Assembly (NCBI RefSeq): GCF_000423185.1
Contig: NZ_AUHM01000005.1
Span: 124,001-188,000, forward strand
Length of the DNA: 64,000 bases
DNA from: Inquilinus limosus DSM 16000
Lineage (GTDB): Bacteria > Pseudomonadota > Alphaproteobacteria > DSM-16000 > Inquilinaceae
Direction: 5' to 3'
Shown: in pieces, positions 44,194 through 53,069 of the stretch
Layout of the letters: every line of letters starts with the position of its first letter
Position numbering within the stretch: position 1 is the first letter of the stretch
The notes under the pieces: generated by a model
What the model was told of the DNA's origin: nothing
The model's input: the letters and a program-made list of their open reading frames with translations, nothing else
Databases searched by the model: none
Made by a program: the position numbers and the translations under genes

Positions 44194-44931
44194 ATGAGCT
44201 TCCAGGACAAGGTCGTGCTCGTCACCGGCGGTGCCTCGGGCATCGGCGCCGCCGCCACCCGCGCCTTCGCCAGGGCCGGCGCCAGAGTCGCCTTCACCTA
44301 CGCCACCAGCCGGAGCGAGGCCGAGGCGCTGTCGGCGGAGCTGGAGGCCCTGGCCCTGCCGGCCGACCTGACCCGGCCGGAGGAGGTGACGGAGGTCTTC
44401 GCCCGCACCGAACGCGAGCTCGGGCCGCTCGACGTGCTGTTCGCCAATGCCGGCGGCCTGCTGCAGCGCAGCCGCTGCGTCGACACGACGCTCGACCTGT
44501 GGCACCGGGCGATCGCGGTCAATCTGACCAGCACCTTCCTGTGCTGCCAGGCGGCGCTGCGGTCGATGGAGCCGCGCCGCACCGGCGCCATCGTCACCAT
44601 GTCGTCGCTCGCGGCCTTCGACGGCGGCGGCCCCGGCGCCGCGCACTACGCCGCGACCAAGGGCGCGGTCGCCACCTACACCCGCGCCTTGGCCAAGGAG
44701 GTCGGGCCGCTCGGCATCCGGGTGAACGGCGTCGCCCCCGGGCTGATCGGCACCCGCTTCCACGACGTCTTCAACACGCCGCAGGGCCGCGCCGCGGTGG
44801 TGGAGCGGACGCCGCTGCGCCGCGAAGGCACGCCGGAGGACGTGGCCGAGGCGGTGCTCTACCTGGCCTCGGACCGCGCCTCCTTCCTGGCCGGAGAAAT
44901 CCTGCAGATCAACGGCGGGCTCGGGTTCTGA
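44194..44931 (+). CDS. Short-chain dehydrogenase/reductase, FabG-like
   Basis: A 245-residue classical SDR starting MSFQDKVVLVTGGASGIGAA (TGGASGIG cofactor motif). NAGG lies at FANAGGLL, the catalytic Ser at MSSLAAF, YAATK at HYAATKGAVATY, and the C-terminal FLAGEILQINGGLGF is typical of FabG-type enzymes. ATG 44194 has AAGAGGAA 8 nt upstream; the longer frame enters the repeat and is rejected. Possibly part of the dehydrogenase group behind the LacI gene, although a large repeat separates it. Confidence 0.91.
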   Translation: MSFQDKVVLVTGGASGIGAAATRAFARAGARVAFTYATSRSEAEALSAELEALALPADLTRPEEVTEVFARTERELGPLDVLFANAGGLLQRSRCVDTTLDLWHRAIAVNLTSTFLCCQAALRSMEPRRTGAIVTMSSLAAFDGGGPGAAHYAATKGAVATYTRALAKEVGPLGIRVNGVAPGLIGTRFHDVFNTPQGRAAVVERTPLRREGTPEDVAEAVLYLASDRASFLAGEILQINGGLGF

Positions 44932-45048
44932 GTCCGCCCGGTCTCGCCCCGCTTACGACCAAGGACCAATGCCGTGTCCTTCCTGCTTGACCCGCCGAGT
45001 CGCACGGCGTTCAATTCCTCACTTGCAGCCGAGACAAGGATGTCGCCG

Positions 45049-45702
45049 ATGCGCACGGTCCTGGTCGCTGACGATCACCCGATGTTCCGCGAGGCCCTGG
45101 CGGGCACGCTCAAGTCGCTCGACGACCAGGTCGACGTGCTCGAGAGCGGCAGCTTCGGCGAGGCCGTGGAGCGCATCACCTCGGTCATGGATCTCGACCT
45201 GATCCTGCTCGACCTGCGCATGCCGGGGATGAACGGGGTCAAGGGCGTGCGCTCGCTGCGCACCCGGCGGCCGGACGTGCCGGTGGCGGTGATCTCGGCC
45301 CTGGCCGACAGCTTCGTCATGCGCGAATGCTTCGATGCCGGCGCCGTCGGCTACATCCCGAAATCGCTGCCGCGCGACGCCATCGTCTCCGCCATCACCA
45401 CCATCCTCGACGGCGGCAGCTACACCCCGTCCGAGGGGCTCGACGCCATCGGCCCGGGCGAGCTGGAGGAGGACGAGCCGCTGGACGAGGCGGTGCGCTG
45501 CCGGTTCGAGCTCTTGACCAACCAGCAGCGCAAGGTGCTGGAGCTGATGGCCGAGGGCCTCCTGAACAAGCAGATCGCCTACGCCATCGACGTCCAGATC
45601 ACCACGGTCAAGGCGCATGTCTCCAGCCTGCTGCAGAAGCTCGGCGTCTCCAGCCGCACCCAGGCGGTGATCCTGTTCCAGAAGTACCGCCGCGCGCTGT
45701 GA
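45049..45702 (+). CDS. LuxR/NarL-type response regulator
   Basis: A 217-residue two-component regulator. The receiver domain starts MRTVLVADDHPMFREALAG with phospho-acceptor Asp55 in LILLDLRMPGMNG and the switch residues VISALAD and KSLP. The C-terminal LuxR helix-turn-helix reads TNQQRKVLELMAEGLLNKQI ... TVKAHVSSLLQKLGVSSRTQ. ATG 45049 is chosen (AAGGA at 45035-45039); ATG 45040 and GTG 44974 are in frame. It converges on a hybrid kinase and a FIST sensor. In Pseudomonas, regulators of this type (EraR, ErbR, PedR) control PQQ alcohol oxidation, which fits the XoxF locus nearby. Confidence 0.9.
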   Translation: MRTVLVADDHPMFREALAGTLKSLDDQVDVLESGSFGEAVERITSVMDLDLILLDLRMPGMNGVKGVRSLRTRRPDVPVAVISALADSFVMRECFDAGAVGYIPKSLPRDAIVSAITTILDGGSYTPSEGLDAIGPGELEEDEPLDEAVRCRFELLTNQQRKVLELMAEGLLNKQIAYAIDVQITTVKAHVSSLLQKLGVSSRTQAVILFQKYRRAL

Positions 45703-45738
45703 GGGGGGACGGCGGCCCCCGGGGATCTTCCCCTTGTT

Positions 45739-45825
45739 GTCATGCCCGGGCTTGACCCGGGCATCCAGGAATGTCGATGCCGCTCCGGGGGCCCCTGGAT
45801 CGCCGGGTCAAGCCCGGCGATGACA
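45739..45825. repeat. Palindromic repeat, family B, copy 2
   Basis: GTCATGCCCGGGCTTGACCC ... GGGTCAAGCCCGGCGATGAC, with ATCCAG/CTGGAT arms. It sits between the convergent response regulator and kinase genes, where it could end both transcripts. Confidence 0.85.
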
Positions 45826-45868
45826 AATAGGTAAGAACGACTTCCGCCAAATCGCTGCGCGATAGCGT

Positions 45869-48559
45869 TCACCGCCTGGCCGACGCGATCAGCGCCCGCA
45901 GCCGGGCCGGCTTGATCGGCTTGGTCAGCAGGCTGACCCCGGACAGCGCCTGCACCATCGACTGCACCTCGGGGCTGCGGTCGGCGGTGATCACCGCGGC
46001 CGGGATCTCCTCGTCCAGAGCATGGCGCAGGCCGACGATCAGCTCGGTGCCGCGCTGGCCGGCGTCGAGGTGGTAGTCGGCCAGGACGATGTCCGGCCGG
46101 AAGCCCTCGGCCCCGATCCGCGCCTCCATCCCCGCCTTGTCGGCCGCGGCGGCCACCCGGCAGCCCCAGCTCTTCAGCAGCCGGGTCATGCCGTCGAGGA
46201 TGGCGGGGTCGTTGTCGATCACCAGCACCCGCACCCGGTCGACCGCGCCGGGCACCACGGCGGCCGCGGCCGGCCGCGACGCCATGCAGTCCTGCGCCGG
46301 GTCGGTCAGCGGCACCAGGACCGAGAAGACCGAGCCGCGCCCGACGGCCGAGCGCACCTTGACCTCGGTGCCGAGCAGCCGGCTGATGCGGCGCACGATC
46401 GACAGGCCCAGCCCGTAGCCCTTCTCCCCGGCCTCGGCCTTGCCCTCCGGGCCGTCCAGCCGGCGGAACTCCTCGAAGATCTCGTCCAGCCGCTCCTGCG
46501 GGATGCCGATGCCGGTGTCGGCCACCTGCAGCTCGACCATGCCGCCGCGGCGCCGGGCGCCGAACAGGATCCGGCCGGCATGGGTGTAGCGCACGGCGTT
46601 GGTCAGGAAGTTCTGCAGCAGGCGGCGCAGCAGCTGCGGGTCGGAGCAGACGGTGAGCGAGCAGGGGAGCAGGGTGAAGCGCAGCCCCTTGCGCTCCGCC
46701 AGCGGCGCGATCTCGTCGTGCAGCGCCTCCATCAGCGGCGGCAGCGGCACGCTCTGCAGGTTGGCGCCCACGCGGCCGGCGTCGAGCTTGGAGATGTCGA
46801 GCAGGATGTTCAGCAGTTCCTCGACGTTCTCCAGCGCGTGGTCGATCTTGCCCAGCAGCGCCTCGCCCTCGGGCGGCAGCGCCGTGTCCTCCAGCGTCGC
46901 CACGAACAGCCGGGCGGCGTTCAGCGGCTGCAGCAGGTCGTGGCTGGCATCGGCCAGGAACTTGGTCTTGCTGATGTTGGCGCGCTCCGCCTCGGTCTTG
47001 GCGACGCGCAGCTCGCGGGCGATGCGGCGCCGCTTCTCCACCTCCAGCGACAGCGCCTCGTTCAGCCGGGACAGGGTGGCGGTGCGCTCATGCACCCGCC
47101 GCTCCAGCTCCTCGTTCGCCGCCTCCAGGATGCGCTCGGCCCGCCGGCGCTCGGTGATGTCCTGGATCAGGGTGAAGAAGCCGACCACCTCGTCGCGGTG
47201 GTTGCGGTGCGGCACATAGGTGGCGAAGCCGAAGCGCGGCTCGGTGTCCGACCCCGGCAGCGGCAGGTCGAAGGTCACGGTGGCGCCGGACAGCGCCCGC
47301 TCGATGAAGGGCTGGCGCGGGCCGTATTCGGCCTCGCCCAGCACCGCGCGCAGCGTCTGGCCCAGGATCGGGGTGCCGTTCGGGGCGTAGGCGGCGCGGT
47401 AGGCGCGGTTGACGAAGCGGTAGCGCTGGTCGCGGTCGACATAGGAGATCATGGTCGGCACCGCATTGGCGAACAGCCGGATCCGCTGTTCGCTGTCCAG
47501 CAGCGCCTCCTCCGCCAGCTTGCGCTCGGTGATCTCGACATAGGAGGTGACGAAGCCGCCATCGGGCATCGGGTCGCCCTTGACCTCGAACCAGCGGCCG
47601 TTCAGCGCCACCTCGGAGGGCGGGCCCGAAGCTCGGGCTGCGCCGCGGGCCGAGCCCGGCCCGATCGGCGAGGCGGTGCCCAGCGCCGGCGCGCCGCGCG
47701 CGTCGTTGAACTCCTGGAACCGGCGGTAGGAGGCGCCGGGCTGGCGCAGCTCCGCCGGCAGCTCCAGCAGCTCGCCGTAGCGCCGGTTGGCGGTCACCAG
47801 CTTCTGGTCGCGGTCGAACACGGCGACGCCGATCGACATGCTCTCCAGCGTCGCCTGCAGATGGGCCGAGCGCTCGGCCAGCGCCTTCTCGCGCTCCTGC
47901 CGCTCGGCGTCCTTGACGTCGGTGATGTCGGTGTAGATCGAGGCGATGCCGCCCTCGGTCGACCGCCGGTCGTTGACCTGGACCCAGCGCCCGTCGGCCA
48001 GGGCATAGACCCAGCGATGGGCGCCGCCGCCGCGGGTGGAGGCGCGGTCCCGCCGGCGCTCGGCGATCCACAGCTCGGGCTTGAGGCCGTCGGACTGGAT
48101 GATGCCGGCGTCGAGCGCCAGGCGGATCAGCGCATCGAGCGACAGGCCGGGACGGATCCGGTCGGTCAGCTGCGGCCAGAAGTCGAGGAAGCGGCGGTTG
48201 AACAGCACCAGCCGGTCGTCCGGGTCGAAGATGGCGAAGCCTTCGGAGATGCTGTCGATCGCATCCTGCAGCCGGTTCTGCGCCGTGCGGCTGGCGACGA
48301 TCGCCTCGCTCAGCTCGCGGTTCGACCGCTCGACCGCCTCCAGCGCGTGCTCCAGCTCGCGGGTCCGGTCGCGCACCTTCTGGTCCAGGAGGATCGCGGT
48401 CTGGAACAGCTGATAGGCGTTGCCCTGCATGTCGAGGCTGTGCTCGACCCGCTGCATCAGGGCGCGGTTGATCTCCGACAGCTTGGCAATGTGCCGCCGC
48501 AGCGCGGCCTCCTGGTCGCCCTCCGTCCGCCGGTCCTCCTGCGCCGCCTCAGGCCCCAT
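45869..48559 (-). CDS. Multi-PAS hybrid histidine kinase (NahK/ErcS'-like)
   Basis: An 896-residue soluble sensor kinase without transmembrane helices. The order is an N-terminal coiled coil (about 15-105), then PAS domains near 105-225 (AIDSISEGFAIFDPDDRLVL), 235-345 (ATLESMSIGVAVFDRDQ) and 355-480 (VDRDQRYRFVNRAYRAAY). A coiled coil precedes the HisKA domain with phospho-His in LADASHDLLQPLNAARLF. HATPase motifs are NFLTNAVRYT, ADTGIGIP and GYGLGLSIV, and a C-terminal receiver has its Asp in DIVLADYHLD. The layout and SHDLLQPLNAA box match the NahK/ErcS' group. It is 3 bp downstream of the FIST gene, the NosP-NahK arrangement. Confidence 0.92.
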   Translation of the reverse strand: MGPEAAQEDRRTEGDQEAALRRHIAKLSEINRALMQRVEHSLDMQGNAYQLFQTAILLDQKVRDRTRELEHALEAVERSNRELSEAIVASRTAQNRLQDAIDSISEGFAIFDPDDRLVLFNRRFLDFWPQLTDRIRPGLSLDALIRLALDAGIIQSDGLKPELWIAERRRDRASTRGGGAHRWVYALADGRWVQVNDRRSTEGGIASIYTDITDVKDAERQEREKALAERSAHLQATLESMSIGVAVFDRDQKLVTANRRYGELLELPAELRQPGASYRRFQEFNDARGAPALGTASPIGPGSARGAARASGPPSEVALNGRWFEVKGDPMPDGGFVTSYVEITERKLAEEALLDSEQRIRLFANAVPTMISYVDRDQRYRFVNRAYRAAYAPNGTPILGQTLRAVLGEAEYGPRQPFIERALSGATVTFDLPLPGSDTEPRFGFATYVPHRNHRDEVVGFFTLIQDITERRRAERILEAANEELERRVHERTATLSRLNEALSLEVEKRRRIARELRVAKTEAERANISKTKFLADASHDLLQPLNAARLFVATLEDTALPPEGEALLGKIDHALENVEELLNILLDISKLDAGRVGANLQSVPLPPLMEALHDEIAPLAERKGLRFTLLPCSLTVCSDPQLLRRLLQNFLTNAVRYTHAGRILFGARRRGGMVELQVADTGIGIPQERLDEIFEEFRRLDGPEGKAEAGEKGYGLGLSIVRRISRLLGTEVKVRSAVGRGSVFSVLVPLTDPAQDCMASRPAAAAVVPGAVDRVRVLVIDNDPAILDGMTRLLKSWGCRVAAAADKAGMEARIGAEGFRPDIVLADYHLDAGQRGTELIVGLRHALDEEIPAAVITADRSPEVQSMVQALSGVSLLTKPIKPARLRALIASARR

Positions 48560-48562
48560 CGC

Positions 48563-49741
48563 TCACCCCGGCCCGAAGGCGATCCCGGTGAAGGTCTGGC
48601 TGACATGCATCATGCCGAACTGCTCGCCATAGGTGTTGAAGCCGACGACGTTGTTCTGGGCCATGATCCTCGAGACTTCGGTCAGCATCTGGCGCTGCTC
48701 CATCTCGACGTAGCGCAGCACGCAGTCGAACCCGATCACCGCGTCGATGCTGCCCAATTCGGCGCGCAGATCGTCGAACAGCGAGGCCAGATTCGCGACC
48801 AGATCGCCGCTCTTTGCGACGCTCAGGATGATTCCCTCGTCGATCGCGCAGAAGAAATGCAGGCAGCCCTGCTCGTCGACCCGCTGGATGGCGCGGACAT
48901 AGTGCCGGCCGCCGGCCCGCACCACCAGCGGGTGCGAGGCGAAGACCAGCGGCGTCAGGTCGGCCGGCGTCAGCCCGATCATCCGGGCGTATTCCTCGGC
49001 CGCCGGCTCGGCGTTGATCTCCATCACCACGCGCCGCGCCGGGTCGGCCCGGGTCACCACCATCTTCTGGTCCAGCGCCTGGAAATGCTGCCGCTCGAAC
49101 ACCCGGAAGGCGAGGTCGGTGGAGACCAGCACCAGCAGCGAGGCGCTGGACAGCACCCGCCCGTCGAGGAAGATCGCGGTCTCGCGGAAGGCCAGGTTGT
49201 CGCCGGCCGAGCCGCCGACCAGCGGGATCTCGCCCAGCGCGTCGCCCAGCGCGGCGACGATGATCTCCTCATGCATCGACAGCCCGTCATTGATCAGCAG
49301 CGCGAAGGTGCGCGACGGGTCGAAGCGGAGCCGGTGGCGGGCCTCGTGCTCGGCCAGCAGGTCCTTGGCGATGGCGGCGCCGTCGGCGATCTCGAAGCTC
49401 GACATCGGCTCGATCAGCCGGACCGAGGCGGCGAAATGGTCGGCGGACAGGCTGAGGCCGGTGATCGTGCCCTGGCGGTAGCCGGCCGGGGTGATCTCGC
49501 CGGCGGTGGTGCAGCCCAGCACCCGCACCTCCGGCAGCCGCCGGGCCATGGCGGCCAGGACCGCGGGCAGATCGTAGATGGGTGAGCAGAACAGCAGGAC
49601 CATCTCCATCCGGTCCTGGGCGATCGCGTCCAGGAGCTCCTCGACCGCATCCTCCGTCGCCGCCTTCATGCTCATCCCCCGACGGATGCCGTTCGGGCCG
49701 GTGACGGCCGTCCTCTCCCTGGCTTGACTGGCTTGGGGCAT
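48563..49741 (-). CDS. FIST-domain sensor protein (NosP-like)
   Basis: A 392-residue cytoplasmic protein with FIST N-terminal and C-terminal domains. Landmarks are LLFCSPIYDLPAVLAAMARR, RVLGCTTAGEITPAGYRQGT (core of FIST_N), LVGGSAGDNLAF, and the C-terminal NNVVGFNTYGEQFGMMHVSQ then TFTGIAFGPG. FIST proteins are ligand sensors; in Pseudomonas NosP binds heme/NO and inhibits its partner kinase NahK. Here too the gene is immediately upstream of a NahK-like kinase. GGGAGGAA 4-5 nt before ATG 49741 supports this start. Heme binding cannot be judged by eye, and another ligand is possible. Confidence 0.88.
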   Translation of the reverse strand: MPQASQARERTAVTGPNGIRRGMSMKAATEDAVEELLDAIAQDRMEMVLLFCSPIYDLPAVLAAMARRLPEVRVLGCTTAGEITPAGYRQGTITGLSLSADHFAASVRLIEPMSSFEIADGAAIAKDLLAEHEARHRLRFDPSRTFALLINDGLSMHEEIIVAALGDALGEIPLVGGSAGDNLAFRETAIFLDGRVLSSASLLVLVSTDLAFRVFERQHFQALDQKMVVTRADPARRVVMEINAEPAAEEYARMIGLTPADLTPLVFASHPLVVRAGGRHYVRAIQRVDEQGCLHFFCAIDEGIILSVAKSGDLVANLASLFDDLRAELGSIDAVIGFDCVLRYVEMEQRQMLTEVSRIMAQNNVVGFNTYGEQFGMMHVSQTFTGIAFGPG

Positions 49742-49812
49742 TGCTTCCTCCCGAGAAGCTTAGCGGGGCCCTCTGGCGGGGACCACTGATCCAAGGACCA
49801 ATTATCAGGCTA

Positions 49813-49963
49813 AACCCGCATTTCTCACACTCCTTATGTCCTGCCTCGCCGCAAGGCGACCCTCCGGGCCGTCGTCACAGGCCGGCAGGGTGCGTCGAAC
49901 GGCTCCTGCCCTGCCGGCATGGGACGATGGCGCAGGGTACGAGGAGTGTGAGAAATGCGGGTT
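49813..49963. repeat. 151-bp element with perfect 22-bp terminal inverted repeats (MITE-like)
   Basis: Arms 49813-49834 (AACCCGCATTTCTCACAC...) and 49942-49963 are exact reverse complements over 22 bp. The 107-bp interior carries a second hairpin, GCCGGCAGGG (49881-49890) with CCCTGCCGGC (49909-49918). It encodes no protein. It occupies the 367-bp divergent gap between the FIST and formaldehyde dehydrogenase genes. The structure suits a non-autonomous transposable element or a very large hairpin; no target duplication was identified. The rest of the gap (49742-49812, 49964-50108) shows no other feature. Confidence 0.75.
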
Positions 49964-50108
49964 GTCGCCTTTGTGCCAAAGTCCTATTCCGGGCGGTGTT
50001 TCTTTGCCGGTACGGTTCCCCGGCAGGTTCAGGCGCCGGTTCCAGCGGCAGCGGCGCGACTCCCCGCGCGCCCCGCGCCGGACGACGCGAAGAATGTGGA
50101 GGAGAACG

Positions 50109-51236
50109 ATGAAGACGCGTGCCGCCGTTGCCGTCGCCGCGGGCAAGCCGCTGGAGATCATGGAGGTCGACCTCGAAGGCCCGAAGGCCGGCGAGGTGCT
50201 GGTCGAGATCAAGGCGACGGGGATCTGCCACACCGACGAGTTCACCCTGTCGGGCGCCGACCCGGAAGGCCTGTTCCCGGCGATTCTCGGGCATGAGGGC
50301 GCCGGCATCGTCGTCGATGTCGGCCCGGGCGTCACCAGCGTGGCGAAAGGCGACCACGTCATCCCGCTGTACACGCCGGAATGCCGGCAGTGCCCGTCCT
50401 GCCTGTCGCGCAAGACCAATCTCTGCACCGCCATCCGCTCGACCCAGGGCCAGGGCGTGATGCCGGACGGCACCAGCCGCTTCTCGGTCGGCGGCGAGAA
50501 GATCTTCCACTACATGGGCTGCTCGACCTTCTCGAACTTCACCGTGCTGCCGGAGATCGCGGTGGCCAAGGTCAACCCCGACGCGCCCTTCGACAAGATC
50601 TGCTACATCGGCTGCGGCGTGACCACCGGCATCGGCGCGGTGATCAACACCGCCAAGGTCGAGATCGGGGCGACCGCGATCGTCTTCGGGCTCGGCGGCA
50701 TCGGCCTCAACGTGATCCAGGGCCTCCGCCTGGCCGGGGCCGACATGATCATCGGCGTCGACCTGAACAACGACAAGAAGGCCTGGGGCGAGCGCTTCGG
50801 CATGACCCATTTCGTCAACCCGACCGAGGTCGGGGGCGACCTGGTGCCCTACCTGGTCAACATGACCAAGCGCGGGGCCGACCAGATCGGCGGCGCCGAC
50901 TACACCTTCGACTGCACCGGCAACGTCAAGGTGATGCGGGCGGCGCTGGAGAGCGCGCATCGCGGCTGGGGGCAGAGCATCGTCATCGGCGTGGCCGGCG
51001 CGGGGCAGGAGATCTCGACCCGGCCGTTCCAGCTGGTCACCGGACGGGTGTGGAAGGGCACGGCGTTCGGCGGCGCGCGCGGCCGCACCGACGTGCCGAA
51101 GATCGTCGACTGGTACATGGAGGGCAAGATCGAGATCGACCCGATGATCACCCACAAGCTGCCGCTCGACCGCATCAACGAGGGCTTCGACCTGATGCAT
51201 GAGGGCAAGTCGATCCGCACGGTCGTCGAATACTGA
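50109..51236 (+). CDS. frmA: S-(hydroxymethyl)glutathione dehydrogenase (class III alcohol dehydrogenase)
   Basis: A 375-residue zinc alcohol dehydrogenase that oxidises the formaldehyde-glutathione adduct to S-formylglutathione with NAD. Catalytic zinc ligands are Cys40 (TGICHTDEF) and His62 (GHEGAGIV); the structural zinc uses Cys92, Cys95, Cys98 and Cys106 ([15 protein letters not shown]). The nucleotide motif is [19 protein letters not shown]. The class III wording ([10 protein letters not shown] end, [11 protein letters not shown]) is clear. ATG 50109 follows GGAGGAG; the longer frame enters the inverted-repeat element. It overlaps the hydrolase gene by one base and is the first step of cytoplasmic formaldehyde oxidation. 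Confidence 0.96.
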   Translation: MKTRAAVAVAAGKPLEIMEVDLEGPKAGEVLVEIKATGICHTDEFTLSGADPEGLFPAILGHEGAGIVVDVGPGVTSVAKGDHVIPLYTPECRQCPSCLSRKTNLCTAIRSTQGQGVMPDGTSRFSVGGEKIFHYMGCSTFSNFTVLPEIAVAKVNPDAPFDKICYIGCGVTTGIGAVINTAKVEIGATAIVFGLGGIGLNVIQGLRLAGADMIIGVDLNNDKKAWGERFGMTHFVNPTEVGGDLVPYLVNMTKRGADQIGGADYTFDCTGNVKVMRAALESAHRGWGQSIVIGVAGAGQEISTRPFQLVTGRVWKGTAFGGARGRTDVPKIVDWYMEGKIEIDPMITHKLPLDRINEGFDLMHEGKSIRTVVEY

Positions 51237-52084
51237 TGGTGGAGCTGGTCACACGCAGCAGGCACCGGGCCTTCGCGGGCGAGGTGGGGTTCTACAGCCA
51301 CGCCTCGTCCGAGATCGGCGGCGAGATGCGCTTCGCCGTCTACGTGCCGCCGCAGGCGGCCGAGCGGCCGGTGCCGGTGCTGGTCTACCTGGCGGGGCTG
51401 ACCTGCACCGAGGAGACCTTCATCATCAAGGCCGGCGCCCTGCAGCACGCGGCGGAGTTCGGGCTGATGCTGGTGGCGCCGGACACCAGCCCGCGCGACC
51501 GGCGGCACCCGGGCGACGACGACAGCTGGGATTTCGGCCTCGGCGCCGGCTTCTACCTCGACGCCACCCAGGCCCCCTGGCGCGACGGCTACCGCATGCA
51601 CGCCTATGTGACGCGCGAGCTGCCGGAGGTGATCGGCAGGCACTTCCCGGCGCGGCGCTCGGCCATGAGCATCTTCGGCCATTCGATGGGCGGGCACGGG
51701 GCGCTGGTGGCGGCGCTCCGCAACCCCGGCCTCTACCGCTCGGTCTCGGCCTTCGCGCCGATCGCAGCGCCGTCGCAATGCCCCTGGGGGCAGAAGGCGT
51801 TCGGCAACTATCTGGGACCGGACCAGTCGGGCTGGGCGGAATGGGACGCGACCGCGCTGGTCGAACGTGGGGCGCGCTGCCCCGACCTGCTGATCGACCA
51901 GGGCGAGGCCGACCAGTTCCTCGAGCGCGAGCTGCACCCGCATCTGTTCGAGGCCGCCTGCCGCAAGGCCGGCCAGCCGCTGACGCTGCGCCGCCATCCC
52001 GGCTACGACCACGGCTACTACTTCATCTCCACCTTCATCGCCGACCATATCCGCCACCATGCCGGCACGCTGAACCGGGGGTAG
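51236..52084 (+). CDS. fghA: S-formylglutathione hydrolase
   Basis: A 282-residue esterase D-type hydrolase releasing formate and glutathione from S-formylglutathione. The nucleophile Ser150 is in FGHSMGGHGALVAAL; the conserved Cys57 is in AGLTCTEETF; Asp and His of the triad lie in IDQGEADQFL and GYDHGYYFI. Length is typical. The start codon shares one base with the frmA stop (TGATG), so the two enzymes are translationally coupled. Formate produced here can feed the selenocysteine formate dehydrogenase encoded in the same window. Confidence 0.96.
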   Translation: MVELVTRSRHRAFAGEVGFYSHASSEIGGEMRFAVYVPPQAAERPVPVLVYLAGLTCTEETFIIKAGALQHAAEFGLMLVAPDTSPRDRRHPGDDDSWDFGLGAGFYLDATQAPWRDGYRMHAYVTRELPEVIGRHFPARRSAMSIFGHSMGGHGALVAALRNPGLYRSVSAFAPIAAPSQCPWGQKAFGNYLGPDQSGWAEWDATALVERGARCPDLLIDQGEADQFLERELHPHLFEAACRKAGQPLTLRRHPGYDHGYYFISTFIADHIRHHAGTLNRG

Positions 52085-52088
52085 GGAC

Positions 52089-53069
52089 GTGACGCTCGCC
52101 ATCGGCCGCCGCGGGTTCCTCATCGGTGGCGCGCTGTTGGCGGCGTCGGTCTCCCGCGCCCAGGACCTGCCGCGGGTGCGGGTCGGCACGCTGCAGTTCG
52201 GCACGGTGAACTGGGAGCTGGCGGTGATCCGCGACGGCGGGCTCGACCGCAGCCGCGGCTTCGTGCTCGACCCGCTGGTGCTGGCCGACAAGGACGCGGC
52301 CGCCGTCGCCTTCCAGTCCGGCGCGGTCGACGCCATCGTCACCGACTGGATCTGGGTGGCGCGGCAGCGCCAGGCCGGGCGCGACTTCACCTTCGTGCCC
52401 TTCTCGCTGACCGTCGGCGCGCTGATGGCCGATCCTGCGACCGGCATCCGCACCATCCAGCACCTGCGCGGCAAGCGCCTCGGCGTCGCCGGCGGCGAGG
52501 ACGACAAGAGCTGGGTGCTGATCCAGGCCTATGCCCGCAAGGCCGGGATCGACCTGCCGCGCGCCGCCACCGTCAACTTCGCGGCCCCGCCGCTGCTGAA
52601 CCAGCTGGCGCTGCGCGGCGACCTCGACGCCGTGCTCAACTTCTGGCAGTTCGCCGCCCGGCTGGCCGCGAAGGGCTTCCGCCCGGTGGTGGAGATCGCG
52701 AAGATCCTGCCGGAGCTCGGGCTGGACCGGCCGCCGCCGCTGCTCGGCTGGGTGTTCCGCGACTCCTGGGCGACCGCGAACCCCGACCTCGCCCGCGGCT
52801 TCCTCGACGCCTCCTTCGCCGCCAAGGCGGCGATGAAGACGGACGACGCGCTGTGGCAGCGCCTCAAGCCGCAGATGCAGGCCGAGGACGACGTCGTCTT
52901 CGCCGCCCTGCGCGACGGCTACCGCGCCGGCATCCCGCCGGCTCCCGGCCCGGAGGACGAGGCGGCGGCCGCCGCGGCGCTGCGCCTGATGGCCGGGATC
53001 ACCCCGGCCGCGGTCGGCGGGCTGACGGCGCTGCCGCCCGGCACCTTCTGGCCCGGCCATGGCGGTTGA
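52089..53069 (+). CDS. ABC transporter substrate-binding protein (NMT1/SsuA-like)
   Basis: A 326-residue periplasmic binding protein starting at GTG 52089 with GTAGGGA just upstream. The signal is GRRGFLIGGALLAASVSRAQ (twin arginine). The mature part reads RVGTLQFGTVNWELAVIRDG then AVDAIVTDWIWVARQRQAGR, the pattern of the SsuA/TauA/NMT1 group that binds sulfonates, nitrate or pyrimidines. Immediately downstream of frmA-fghA and coupled to permease and ATPase genes. In quinoprotein loci such transporters have been suspected of importing a cofactor, metal or C1 substrate; the ligand here is unknown. Confidence 0.88.
   Translation: MTLAIGRRGFLIGGALLAASVSRAQDLPRVRVGTLQFGTVNWELAVIRDGGLDRSRGFVLDPLVLADKDAAAVAFQSGAVDAIVTDWIWVARQRQAGRDFTFVPFSLTVGALMADPATGIRTIQHLRGKRLGVAGGEDDKSWVLIQAYARKAGIDLPRAATVNFAAPPLLNQLALRGDLDAVLNFWQFAARLAAKGFRPVVEIAKILPELGLDRPPPLLGWVFRDSWATANPDLARGFLDASFAAKAAMKTDDALWQRLKPQMQAEDDVVFAALRDGYRAGIPPAPGPEDEAAAAAALRLMAGITPAAVGGLTALPPGTFWPGHGG

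Noticed and set aside
46022-49585. Very long open frame on the plus strand opposite the kinase and FIST genes (also similar ones at 9443-12523, 18191-21235 and 2205-4634)
   Set aside because: These are antisense shadows typical of high-GC codon use. They have low-complexity, Arg/Gln/Gly-rich products and no domain match, while the opposite strand encodes well-conserved proteins.
49813-49963. Rho-independent terminator
   Set aside because: Arms are separated by 107 bp, there is no T-run, and the element sits at gene starts rather than ends.
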